DNA of 64,000 nt. It comes from Atherinomorus stipes. Taxonomy: Eukaryota > Chordata > Actinopteri > Atheriniformes > Atherinidae. The notes beneath the pieces are model-generated. The model saw only the letters and a program-made list of their open reading frames with translations. It was not told the DNA's origin and made no database searches. Positions 49,276-60,601 of this stretch are shown here, in pieces (within the stretch, counting starts at the first letter, position 1; the number at the start of each line of letters is the position of its first letter). Made by a program: the position numbers and the translations under genes. Where the stretch lies: assembly GCA_023101725.1 (NCBI GenBank), contig JALJCO010013439.1, positions 1-64,000 on the forward strand. Reading direction: 5' to 3'.

Positions 49276-52235
49276 TATGTTATGTATAAATAATGTATAT
49301 TCATTATTAGTATTAGTGGTGATTTAACACTTAACACTGCAGTTTAATTCTGTGTATATTTTAAACTAATAATAATATTTATTTAAACATGAATATATTA
49401 TTTCCTAAAACTGCATATTTGAAAAAAAGGTTTCTACTAGCTAGGTATGAACTTAAATCCCTCTGGTCATGACCTTACATGTAGATCCTGCTCGCTCCAC
49501 AGAGCTGTTCGACAAAATGTTTCGTAAACTTTATTAACTCCACAGAAACACAGTGCTTTGGCTCATGTGTGAACAATTGTAAGTTGAACAGTAAAATTGA
49601 ATCAAAACCTTTAAATAGTGGCCTGAGGGTTTTCACATTTCATATATTTCAAAGAAAAAGTAGAATGAACTGTTGTAGCTTTTCACTGCGTGGTTGTGTG
49701 AGCACATTGGTATATTTCAGTAGGTCTTCATTTAAATGCAGTTTTAAAAAAAAGAAATCAATTAGGCAGTGATACATACTTTTAAACTTGGATGATTGAA
49801 AAACTAATTCTGTTACAGAGGAAAAAATTTTTCTTTTTATGACAATTTTGAATTGTCTTTGTTGTTTGTCATTGTTTTTGAAACAATGACCAAGCTGGCA
49901 CTGGCCGATATAATTATTTGACTGAAAATGGTGCTGCTAGTTCCAACAGGAATCCATCTGATTTCCTGTGTGATGATTTCAGTGCTCTGTGGTGTTGATC
50001 TGTAACGGCAGAAGCCAAAACCTGACGATTAGCTGCAGGCAGGTGTAGGTTGTAATCTACAGCAGCTGCAGTGTTTCAGTAACACGGTGCTACGCTGCCC
50101 TCCTGTGGCCATAACACAAACTACACCATTTCCTCCCACAAAACCAAATCGGCTAAATATTTGCTGTTCTTTGACTAATATTACATTTAACTGAGCTCTT
50201 CTTGGTTTTCACACCATATAAAAACAACTTTGTTTATTTATTTTGCACTTTTCAAACACAAGTGCATTACAGAGTGCTTCACAAAAGAATAAAGCAACTA
50301 AGCAATTAAATAACTTTTTTAATAATAATAATAATAATAAAAAAGAATAAAATGTTAATATGCTACTTTCTTATCCTTTTTTTTTTCTTTCCCCACTGTC
50401 AAAAGGTCCAGCGATATACTTTAATAATACAAAATCTGTTACGTAAAAACAATTGTCTTTTATTCTATGAAAATAAATAATATATGATTTCATAACAATA
50501 AATCTGTTATAAAGGAGCATTGAACATGAATAAATATGTCATGGAGGCCTTATCTCCATAAAGCTTCCCTTACCAAAGCAAATTTGTTTGCCAAAATACA
50601 GAATTCTGCTTGCTAGACAGAACAAGTTAGGGGGTATAAAGATAAAGAAAAAATAAATAAATAAATAAATGAAAACATTCAAATAAACTTGTGAATTGAG
50701 AAAAAAAAAAAGTTTGTAGTTTCATCACAGCCCTCTTTCTATTCCAAATGGAAGTTTGGAGAAAAAAATTTGACCATTTATAAGAATTAATTTTCCTCCC
50801 AGCAGATAAAACAGCTGAATAACAGAAGTTTGATGAGGACGACTGTCACAGCTGGTCTCCAGAGGTTGTCTCTGAACACTCTGCAGCTTATCAATGCTTT
50901 GTAACATGAATCCTGCAGCTTTTTTTCCCTGGAGGCAAAGTTACAAATGTCCAGCATGTGTATGGAGTTTTAATTAATTAATAACTAATTGAATCCCAGT
51001 GAGTTCTGCGAGGCCTCAGTAGTTTGTAGACTACCTGCAGGGCATCCTCTCACACAGGTTTCTCTGTCTGTTTGTGGAGAAAATCTGCACATATTTGATC
51101 AGCATGGAGTCATTTTTGGGTCTCATCTCCAGATTCACCGCTGTTTATTGTTTTATCTTAAAAAAAAGGGTTAGTTTTTTTTTTTTAATAATACTTTAAA
51201 AATATTAGTATTTTTCTTGCTAAGTACAAAACCCATGAAAATATCAGCAATGAAATAATCCAGCAATTAAGAACTCAGAGTATCCAAACATTGATGCAGC
51301 TCATTTTTTTCTACTTTTTTTTTTTTTTTTTTTTTCTCAGAAACCCGTGGATGAGCCACACAGGAGTCTGTTTTTATAGAAATAGGGAGATGTGGCTGAG
51401 AACCGCACCTGGCTGGTTGGCATTTCAGGAACTTACAAACAAAGCAGAATAACGGAAACTTTTACCTTTTATCACAGAAGCGCCGGTTCCCTCCAAGTCT
51501 GCCTGGCTTTACAGAGAACAGCTCTCCCCTCCAGACCAGGATGTTTTTACTTTTCACTTGTCTTTCTAAAATAAAAACTCTAGTGGACAGCGTGCAGCAT
51601 GTGGGTGCATTTTCTACACAAACTGACTTTCTGGCTCAAGTCAAGACAGCACCACCTGCACCTTTTTTATATTATTCATTTTTTAAAGAAACCACATGTT
51701 CCTCCAGAACATTGTTTTTTCTTCATGCTTTTTACAATGAATGACATATTTTTTGGAGGAAAAGTGTTTCAATAAATATTCAAGTTTATCAGCTGCAGCC
51801 ATTCACAACAATTTGAAAGTAAGGGGCAAAAAAAGAAAGTTTCAGGCACAGTTGACTTCTGGTGCACGTTGGTGACAGGTTGTGTTGGATCGTGTACGTA
51901 ACAGCATTTTTTTTTCCCCGCATAGAACAATCTAATGCTTCTGTTGTTTGCACATCCATATGCACTTCTTTAAAAGTCACCATGTATCAGGGTCATCCTC
52001 AGAACTAGCTTGTTAACATCTCTGGTTGCCATGTAAACAAAGATGGAGATGAGCACACAGTCGGGCCTAATGAACCCAAAGCAAGCCATCTTTTTTTTTT
52101 TTTTCTCAGCCTCAATACTTCTATTACATCCGTTAGTTTCAAACCCCTGGTGATCTTTTATTCAGGGACAAGAGGCACAACACTGAAAGCAACATTTGCT
52201 CATGTTTATAGAAACTGGGATTCATGTAAACAAAT

Positions 52236-52330
52236 TAGGGATGCACAATATTGAACTTTTGGCCGATATCCAATATGCCGATATTTTACAACTCATTTGA
52301 CCCATAACCAACACCGATATTAATATTAAA
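52236..52330. mobile_element. solitary hAT-like end
   Basis: TTAGGGATGCACAATATTG followed by gccgatatccaatatgccgat resembles the ATCGG-rich ends at 25605 and 57523. No partner end is seen, so it is a truncated copy. Confidence 0.5.
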
Positions 52331-53294
52331 GCTGAAAAGATGTAATATTCATTCCTTGTGCAAAATTGGAAAAATGCTTGTGCTGCAGATCCAGCAGTTG
52401 CCATCAAAGTTCTCTTTCTGGTTTTTAAGATTTCTAATCTTATTAATTAAGTCACATTTTAATTAATATTTTATTATGCTGTTATGACATATAAAAACAA
52501 GCCTCTATGAAACAAAGCTTTAACCACATAGACGAAGTATCTCGTGCTTTTTTACATGAAATTTCTCTTCTTGAATCGCTGTAATGTCGCTACTACCCAG
52601 CTTAGTTTGTATGCCTTCAAAGTAATTATGAGTTTCTGAGTAAATATAAAATGATTTAACTGTGCTGCTGTTTTCGTCCTCCATGATAACATGTATCATC
52701 ACCTCAGAAAAAGTTTTCAGTGACTAAAATCTGCCTTTGCAAGCGGATGATTCGCTAAAACACTCAGAAGAAGCCGGGGTTGTAAAAATATCTGCTCAGG
52801 CCTCAGAGCAAGAGATCCCTGCATCCTTGCAACAGCATCCCTGTTGCTATAGAAACTACAGTAGAAGCACAGCTTTCTGACTGTGCACCAGAGGCACCGG
52901 AAGAGAGCTGCAGTATCAGAGACTTTGATATTTCTCACTTTTCCCTGCCTCTGGAAGCCGTGCTGGTGTTGGTTGGGCTGCTCTGTCTTTCTGACTTCAT
53001 CTGCAACCATCATCAGCTGTAAACGGCTTTTTAGTTGCTTGTGAAAGCGGGAAGCTGTGAGTCCTGTTAGATGCTTCAGTTCCAGTTTTAGTTTAAATAT
53101 CCAGTTATCTTAGATCACCTTTCCTTTGCTTGTCCTGTAACGTGCTCTCAGCTGCTGTGACCATCTCCTCCCGCCTCCTGTTTTCATCCCACGTTCACCC
53201 AACACATGCAGCATGTGAAGCCGTGACCGGTGCGGTAGTTGCTTTAACCATATTTCAGGAGTCCTTCTAACTCTGCTTTAATCTGTCCATGCAG

Positions 53295-53385
53295 CAAAAA
53301 GCCAAAGAGACCTCAGAGACAGAGGCAGCAGAACAACCGTCTGAAACCTCTGACTCTGGCCTACGACGGGGACACGGACATGTAG
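53295..53385 (+). CDS. thsd7a: thsd7a terminal coding exon: basic cytoplasmic tail
   Basis: The acceptor is tgtccatgcag, and the first base completes the Cys codon (tg+c). The tail is KKPKRPQRQRQQNN then RLKPLTLAYDGDTDM, stop TAG at 53383-53385, 29 residues in all. KKPK...NNRLKPLTLAYDGDADM is the THSD7A C-terminus as I remember it in mammals; here Ala is replaced by Thr. The Lys/Arg cluster right after the helix is a normal stop-transfer signal. Other reading frames of this stretch are open longer but do not match the family and do not fit the splice phase. Confidence 0.94.
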
Positions 53386-55240
53386 TCCTCAGAGCTGCTT
53401 CACCTGTCAGAGACCGGCTTCATCGTACCGCCGCAGAGAGGGACATGGATGTTTGCAGCGTGATTGGACACGTCACAGAGCGGAGAAATGACAGAAAATC
53501 CTCTTAGCAGAGACCCTGGTGGGGTTTAACCATTTCATGTCCAGCTCTGATCACTCCTTTTTTTTTTTCGTTTTGTTTTATTTTTTATATATCTTTTTTA
53601 ATTTTTCCAGAGCCTTCATGACCTCCAGCGCCTTCTTTCTTTTATTTATGTTTTTTGCCCCTGACATGTCCCATATGACCGACCTGAGACTCGGGAGAGG
53701 CTCAGAGCAGAAGACAAGCCCAACTCTCCTTCTGCCTGTGAACACGGCAGCAAAAAGCCCCAACACCCCCCCCCCCCACACACACACATGCTTTTTCAGC
53801 TTGTCCCTGAAAATGCTGAGTAGCTCGAGGCTTTGGATGCTCTGACGGTTCGTACGTTGCCAAAAGTCACCGCAGGGAAGAGGAGGAGGAGGGAGGGGAA
53901 AATCTCCATCAAAAGGTTTGGATTCCTTTTTCTCAATCCTCAACTGGGTTTTTGACTCAAATCTCTTTTCCAGTCTTGAACAAAAGGGAGGCATCTTTTC
54001 TCTCTCTGTTTTTTTTTTTTGCTCTGCTCGATTCAGAGGCACACAGGCCTGTGTTTGTGGGATAAACTGATCCGTATGATGCTGATGGACGAGAAGCCTG
54101 CAATCAGTCGTCGGTAGAAACTACTGCCTGCCTGTTTGCCTCCGCCCTTGCTTTGTTTCAGGCTCTACATTGCACTATATTAGTGCAGCATGATATGCAC
54201 ACGTGACTTCTACCTTCTATTGCCATAAAACACTGCCTCTTCCACAAAAACAGAACCATACATGAAAGGAACAAGGGAAACGACAGCGACAGGAAAACTC
54301 ATTTAAAAAGCATCAGACAAAAAGAAAAAAGCAGGTGTGAATCTCAAGTAAATATATGTATAGATTTTATTTCTCACAGCGGAGTTTTTTTGGTTGTAGT
54401 AAAGTAATTTTATGTGGTTTGTAGACTTCGTCTGGTGTTATCATTTTATTTTTGCCCAGATGCAACTACGACATCAGCAGGCGGGTCGTTTCAGTGGACC
54501 GCCTGCTCCAAAAGTTCATTTCTTTATCGTTTACTTACAGCAACACACACCCCGGAGACATTAAAGTTTTACATAACGACTAAAAAGGAGATAATTGAAG
54601 CCATTCATGTCATGCAAATGTAATTTCTGCCTTACTTACAACAACTAACAGTCCTGTTTGTGATACTTGAATGGGCAAACACACATTACGGCACACGTAG
54701 AATAAAAACAATTAAAAAGAAGTGAATTTTCTTTTCTTTTGAGGTCATGTCGGGGAAATGTAATCAGTCCATACAACTCTCATGTAGTCCAGTATTCTAG
54801 GTGCTCGGTACCGCTACATGGAGATGAAATATAAAAGAAAAAACCTGTATAAATGACCTATACAATATGTTAATAATAAGAGAACATGCTTCTGCTGAGT
54901 TCAGTGTAAAAGCAAACTGGTGTGGAGAATGTTTACCTTCTTTCTTGTGGGATTTGTAAATAACAATTTTTTTTTTATTTTTTGAGGGAAAAAAAAAATT
55001 ATGTGTACATTTATTTTGTATTGCACAGAAAATGTTAGTTTAAATATTTCCAAGTGGGTGTATGATATTGCTGATTGTTGTTATCATGATGCAAGTTGTA
55101 TGTTGTGATGAAAAAAAAAAAAATTAACGGGGAAGAAAAAAAGAGGCAGAAAAAGACGAAGAAGAGTCGGCCGTTTTTGTACAGGTTGTTTATATGTATG
55201 GAAAGAATTCCTGAAAATAAATGCGGACACAGTTGTAAAC
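53386..55240 (+). other. thsd7a: thsd7a 3'UTR and probable poly(A) site
   Basis: Untranslated sequence after the stop. It has T-rich and AT-rich stretches, a C-run with CA repeat near 53767-53786, and an AATAAA at 54701. The best cleavage signal is AATAAA at 55216-55221, followed about 30-50 bp later by a GT-rich run (55253-55272), with TGTA motifs just upstream. This gives a 3'UTR of about 1.85 kb. The end point is inferred. Confidence 0.6.
55216..55221 (+). terminator. poly(A) signal AATAAA
   Basis: AATAAA with an upstream TGTA near 55176 and a downstream GT-rich element at 55253-55272. It is the best arranged signal after the thsd7a stop codon. The earlier AATAAA at 54701 is an alternative. 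Confidence 0.55.
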
Positions 55241-55412
55241 ACATGAATATGAAGTGGTGGGGTTGTTTTTGTCCGGCTCAGGACCTCTGATGACCACCGG
55301 ATGGCAGCAGCGGGAAATCTGTCAGAAACGAGCGTAAGAAACCCGATCTTTTCAGATAAAGCCGTAAAGCTGCACAGAAAAGACACACAACACACGCAGG
55401 AGGAGGATTTAA

Positions 55413-56071
55413 AGGGGAAGTTTGATTTTTTTCAATCTGGACCTATTTTCCAGCATGAAATGCGTTCATTTACCCACCCAGACAGTTTTGGTGCAACTTG
55501 AATTCCTTTGGGAGATATTTAGATCCACTCATGATCAGCGTATGTCCAATATAATGGAAGTGATGGTGCAACCGCACGCAGCCTCTAAATAAGACATTAT
55601 CTGCCACAAACTCCTTCATTTCACCAATGTTTTGTTACGAAACATTAGTCGGATCCCCCTGTGAGCTCAAAGCGGCATGTAGTGGCTTTTTTTGTGGTGA
55701 TTCGTCCTTATTTACAGACATTTACCTACTATGGTGTTGCATAACAGTGACGTCATCAAAGCTGCAGTAAAAATGTCTGTAAATAAGGACGAGTCACCAT
55801 AAAAAAGCCACTTCGAGCTCACAGGGGGTCCGACTAATGTTTTGCAACAAAACATTGGTGAAATGAAGGAGTTTGTGTTAGATAATGCCTTATTTAGAGG
55901 CTGCGCGAGGTTGCCCCATCACTTCCAGTATATTGGACATACGCTGATCTGGAGTGGATCTAAATATCTCCTGAAGGAGTTCAAGTTGCACCAAAACTGT
56001 CTGGGTGGGTAAATGAATGTATTTCATGCTAGAAAATAGGTCCAGATTGAAAAGAAAAAAAAACTTCCCTT
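55413..56071. mobile_element. TTAA-flanked fold-back element with 300-bp arms
   Basis: TTAA at 55409-55412 and 56072-56075. The left arm 55413-55720 and right arm 55777-56071 are reverse complements with scattered mismatches. The loop is about 56 bp. Ends are AGGGGAAGTTTGATT and, reversed from the right, AAGGGAAGTTT. It starts about 170 bp after the presumed thsd7a cleavage site. Confidence 0.88.
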
Positions 56072-57522
56072 TTAAAGGTTACGAGACAGCATAAAGTCTG
56101 AGGTTTTATGCGGTTGTATTATTGTCAAGAAATCCTGTAAAAGACTTAAAATCATCAAACCTGCCAAATAAAAAGCTGAATGAATGGATAAATAAACAAG
56201 CAGGTGCTTTCTAGTCACAGTTTGAAAATTACAGTTATATGAACTTTTTCTGGAGCTTCTTCAGGGAATTATCATAAACATTAGAAACCAAAACCTTTCT
56301 GACTCAAATCTGTCTTCAATCATGGTTCCATCAGTCTAACATTTTCTATGTGTGGGATCAGAGCGCACAAGGTCAGTTTCCTCACAGCATGCCACATCGC
56401 GATCAATCATGATCATGTGTCCTGTGATTTTCTGCAACATGGACAGGAAAAATCCTTTTTTTCTACATTATGAAGCACATTTAGTATTTTCAGGTTGCGA
56501 AGGTTTACCTACAACAGACGTATTTTTACCTCCACAGACGTTCCTGTAAGTCTTGGATGTAGTTTTCTCACAAGTTCTGTAACGCGACCAAAACCACCAT
56601 GACTTGCTAAGAAACGCTGCATCATTTCAGACAATTTAAGAGTTGATCTTCTGACGTCAAGATCAAATCTCAGAGGAGTTCATTTTATAGCTTTATAATT
56701 TCCCCCTGGGATCTATAAAGTATCTTTCATGCCATTTCCCCGACAATTAGAAAAGTCTGAAGCCGTCTTTATTTCCTGATGTTTGACAAAACCCAGTCGA
56801 TCACAGTTCATGAGAAACTACAACAACCAGAGGACATAGGATGAGAGGTTTAAGGGTGCTGAGCACCCAGAGAGCTGCCTGGCCAGGAAAGATAAAATCT
56901 GTTGTTTTGTACAGTTTAAAACAATTTCATTCCCACATTTGATAAAAGATAAAACAATATTTGGGAAAGTCTGTGACTAATTATCAAGAGAGAAGCTGTG
57001 ATAGAAGCTGTGGCCTTGTTCCAGTGGTGAACCAGATCCTTCAAAACCCACTTTTTCCTTCTTATTTACAAAGTTTCTGAACATTTTCAAGCCTAAAATT
57101 TAAGTTTTTATCATCCAGCGTCCAGAAACGAAGTTATTACTGCTGCTATTTAAAAATCCCAATTAAGCTTTATCTGGATGAGAGAAGCTTATTTTGGACA
57201 TGCAGGTGTTGTGTCTAAGCGGTGAACCAGATCCATCACAACCCCGTTTATCCTCCTTATTTATGGAGACTGACAGTTTTCTATCATAAAACAAAGTTGT
57301 TACTGCAGCTATTTGAAATATGTGAGGTGGGCGGAGTCAAACCATTTTTGAGGGGTGGGGTAATTTTATTGTGAAAATATTGCATTTCAACAAAATACAG
57401 AATGGTTTTTTAAACTTTTCAAGTTTGTAAAAAAAAAAAAAGCTCATAAGTTCAAATATATACAAAAACAAATCTCTCAAATTTTAGGGGTGCTGGGATT
57501 CAATTTAGGGGTGCTCCAGCAC

Positions 57523-58096
57523 TAGGGGTGCACCGATTACAGTTTTCTGGCCGATCGCCGATCTTTAAGAAATCTGACCCGCCGATACCGATTTTTGCTG
57601 ATACCAATTTTTCTTAAAACTGACAGCAAACATCTTCAATGTACCAATTTTGTTTTATTAATAAACAATACCTGTAGTACAATGCAAACTAGTTTTAACT
57701 GCACAAGCCACTGTTCTTAAATATAAATTAAAAGTTTCAAGCATTGCTGTCTAAACTACAAAAATATAATTTCCATTCCTTCAGTCTCATTTTTCACATT
57801 ATTAAACACAAAACTAGCTCAACTGGTTGCATTTCAAACTGGCTTTGAGCCTCTTACTAAAAATACAGTTCACAACAATATTTAGCTTATTTTGCAATGC
57901 ATATAATAGTATTAAATAAAATAATCTACAAGACAAACTAACAAAACTTAAACCACCAAAAGTGACTTTAGTGGAAGTAAATACAATCAGTAGATAAGAT
58001 CAGTTTTATATTTATTGATTAGCCGATCCCCGATACCCCAAAATTAAGGAAATCGGAGACGATCGATCAGCTGGCTGATCAATCGGTGCACCCCTA
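57523..58096. mobile_element. hAT-like MITE (574 bp) with 8-bp TSD
   Basis: The ends are TAGGGGTGCACCGATTACAG and (reversed) TAGGGGTGCACCGATTGATC. The perfect target duplication TCCAGCAC is at 57515-57522 and 58097-58104. The interior is AT-rich and non-coding. Confidence 0.92.
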
Positions 58097-58511
58097 TCCA
58101 GCACCCCTAGAAATGGGCTAGAATCGCCCATGACAGCAACTAATGATGATTAAATCAGCTTAAGAGCTTCAAAATTACTGTTTATATTTTTTTAACTATT
58201 TGTTTGTTTATTTGTTTGTTGCTGTTTGTTTTTTGTTTATCAGAGCCCATGTAGCCTTAAGCTAACTTACATCAGGCAGGGCACCAAAAAAAACATTTGA
58301 GTGTCATATCATTAGCCTAGTCACATTTTGGCCAAGTTGTGATATCTGGCTACAGTAATTCCATTCTCTTAACTCTGCTGGTTCATTTTGCATCAATGTC
58401 TATACAACCTTAAATTTGTATTATGTTATGAGGCTTACATGATATTTGGTCTGGCAGACTGTCTGAAAGTTTAGTGGCAGAAAGTGACATTACAGTTAAA
58501 GACTGAAGTTA

Positions 58512-58860
58512 CAGTTGTCCTTGAAAGTTTGCATACCCTTCCATTAAAGACAGAAAAGCTGCCAGTGAAACAAGTTGAAATTGACAAAAGTAATAATACA
58601 TAAACATTTTATGACAATCATGACAATGATTTTGAATTGTGGTTCAACGGAAATATTAAAAATAAACAAAAAGATAAAAACAAACTTTATATATATATAA
58701 ATATATAGAGAGAATTTCTTTTCAAAAATTAAAAAACAATAGTTTGTTTTACTAAATTATATTTTTGTAAATTTTTATTCATTATCACTTTTGCTGTTTT
58801 GTGAATAAGTAATTCATCCTTTTCTTTAATGGGAGAGTTGTAAACTTTCAAGCACAACTG
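58512..58860. mobile_element. mariner-like MITE family, copy 5 (short form)
   Basis: TA|CAGTTGTCCTTGAAAGTTTG at the left; AACTTTCAAGCACAACTG|TA at the right. Only 349 bp. The left and right thirds match the other copies, but the middle (the caatcactgcaatcag / cacctgttgacagg part) is missing. Confidence 0.88.
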
Positions 58861-59168
58861 TACTCTGGTGGATTTTACAGAACTAGCAGGGCGATGGCAA
58901 ACAAAATCCAGTACGCATGCAGAAACCAGGCCAGTTAGGATCTTACTGTATGTACTAGACACTAATTTCAGAAAAGCTAAATATGTGATGTTTGTGTAGA
59001 ATCTTCCAATAATGGTTCTAGGACGACTTTTTATCAAGAATTTCAATAGTTTACTTACACAGTGATCCTAGTGGTCTGATGGTAGGTTCACTTGCACGTG
59101 GGTGACACAGTAAAATGAAAGCATGCATAAACATTTTGGCTACATACGTAGGGAGAGATGATCTAATA

Positions 59169-59327
59169 CAGAGATTCTCAGTCCTGGTTCTTGAAGGCCA
59201 GTACCTGCAGGTTTTAGAAGTTTCCTGCTGCAGCACACCCGAGTCAGAATCAGACTTGTGGAGCCTGATGTCGACCTCTGCACAAGTCAAAGAAACTTCT
59301 AAAACCTGCAGGATTGAGGAGCTCTGA
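59169..59327. mobile_element. short fold-back MITE related to 9469-9681
   Basis: Inverted pair gcaggttttagaagtttc / gaaacttctaaaacctgcag, with outer agattctcagtcctgg / ggattgaggagctct. The internal centre has diverged. Confidence 0.6.
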
Positions 59328-60239
59328 TGTAATATACCAGAATTTTACCCAGTTGTATTTAATAGTAATTTTGTAGATGTGTTTCTGAAGGTTAAGATCT
59401 GAATCTGAAGTGGCATCAAGATATTTAAATTCAGTCAGTAGGTTAATTTTTAATGAAAATGAAGCTTTGCACAGACTCCAAAACCTGAACTTTTGATTTG
59501 CTTCTGATCATTTTCTGTTGGAAAATGAGGGAATAGCATTACCACCAACATGCAGAGGAGCACCTGGACACAACAGCTGTCTGTTTATTATACTTACAGA
59601 CTCATGACTGTGAAGAAGTGAGAATAACGTCATTTGACACTTCTAATATTGAGATTTTGCACACTGATTGAAAAAAAAAAATGTTCTGCAGATTGCAGCG
59701 AATATCATCTGTGGATGTGGAGGAGTTTTTCTGAAAAGAGTTTCATCTTAAAGAGAAAATCTGCAAACTGCTGGAGTGGGAGTTTAAAAGATGAGAGCAT
59801 TTCCTAGACGGGGAGCCAAAGATGATATCGGCTTCTTTACTGGATCTAATGATAAGTCAGGATATCGCAACCTCTGCTGCTTCTATCAGTCAGTTCAAGA
59901 GCAAACTAAACACATGCATGACGTCGCTTTCAGGGAACAGATTATTTCTTTTCTAAGAGTTTATATTGAGCACATCAGTTTAGTTTTCAGGTTGTGTAAA
60001 TAATATTGGGGGAAATCTTTAGAGTATTTGGGAATTACATTTCTTTATGTTTACAAGAGAAAAGAAGCTGCTCATAGAGGAGAAGCCACTGCAGCCGACT
60101 GCCACTAGATGTCAGCCCTTGATGATGTTAACAGAAAAGTTGCTCCTCAAAAATCGATAATGTGAACCTCCCTCTCTGCTCCCACTTTCCCCATTCAGTG
60201 TATTTCTCTCTCTATCCTCCCCGGCTCCCTCCCTGCCCG

Positions 60240-60272
60240 TATAAAGCATCCCTCCACTCTGACACTCAGACG
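60240..60272 (+). promoter_or_regulatory. TATA-box promoter of the downstream gene
   Basis: TATAAA at 60240-60245 is followed 25-30 bp later by CACTCAGACG, an initiator-like sequence, so transcription probably starts near 60266-60271. The surroundings are pyrimidine-rich and not strongly CpG-rich. A signal-peptide exon follows on the same strand, which supports a genuine core promoter. Confidence 0.6.
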
Positions 60273-60348
60273 TACAAACACCTCTGTTCCCACCACGGCG
60301 TCAGATAAAACCAGCCAGTTCCTCCAGCAGACACCTGACCCTTCCTGA

Positions 60349-60423
60349 ATGAGCCTGAGAAGATTCGCCTCGCCTCCGGACCGCCTCCTCCTCTCCTCCT
60401 CTCTCCTCAAGTTTGGTAGCTGA
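60349..60423 (+). other. upstream ORF in the 5' leader
   Basis: ATG at 60349 opens 24 codons (MSLRRFASPPDR then LLLSSSLLKFGS) and stops at TGA 60421-60423, before the main start and in another frame. It may damp translation of the downstream reading frame. Its ATG has an unimpressive context (-3 is T), so leaky scanning is likely. Confidence 0.35.
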
Positions 60424-60496
60424 TAACGGCTCAGTCAGTCAGCAGGAGTTTCTTTCTTCCCCCTGTTTTTTTTTCTTTTTTTCTTTTTGGGCTGAG

Positions 60497-60601
60497 ATGA
60501 ACAGATCAAGGACGGTTGATATGAAGGGAGACGCTCCACAAAGAGGCATGAAGACCACATGTCTGTGGGTCGCCGCGGCGCTGCTGTCAGTCATCTCTCT
60601 G
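60497..60601 (+). CDS. first coding exon of an unidentified secreted/membrane protein
   Basis: Three in-frame ATGs (60497, 60521, 60548) precede a phase-0 splice donor, CTG|gtgagt. The longest product starts MNRSRTVDMKGDAPQRG. The shortest is MKTTCLWVAAALLSVISL, which has the n-region and hydrophobic core of a signal peptide. I favour 60548 functionally, but 60497 is the first ATG after the uORF and would give an N-terminal extension. The next exon lies beyond the window (intron over 3.4 kb), so the protein cannot be identified. Neurexophilin genes lie near THSD7 paralogues in human and also have short signal exons. However, as I recall they are convergent with THSD7, unlike here, so I assign no name. 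Confidence 0.6.

Larger units (their letters stand above)
48623..53294 (+). other. thsd7a: last thsd7a intron
   Basis: AT-rich. It contains the hairpin at 49231-49275, a truncated hAT-like end (52236-52330), A- and T-runs (for example 51318-51337) and a fish LINE-tail-like patch near 50230-50300. No further exon is apparent. Confidence 0.75.
56076..60239. other. intergenic interval between thsd7a and the next gene
   Basis: Besides the three listed elements it shows no coding exon or RNA gene that I can support. 56076-57514 and 58861-60239 are plain AT-rich sequence. The last 100 bases become pyrimidine-rich toward the TATA promoter. Confidence 0.7.

Noticed and set aside
53289..53507. Longer frame over the last thsd7a exon
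   Set aside because: The splice phase from the transmembrane exon selects another frame, whose product matches the known C-terminus.
53578..54042. 154-residue reverse-strand frame
   Set aside because: Antisense to the thsd7a 3'UTR, driven by lysine/glutamate-rich translation of pyrimidine runs; no family resemblance.
60497..60601. Naming the downstream gene nxph1
   Set aside because: Linkage of neurexophilin to THSD7 is known in human but, as I recall, on the opposite strand; 18-35 residues of signal peptide cannot identify a gene.
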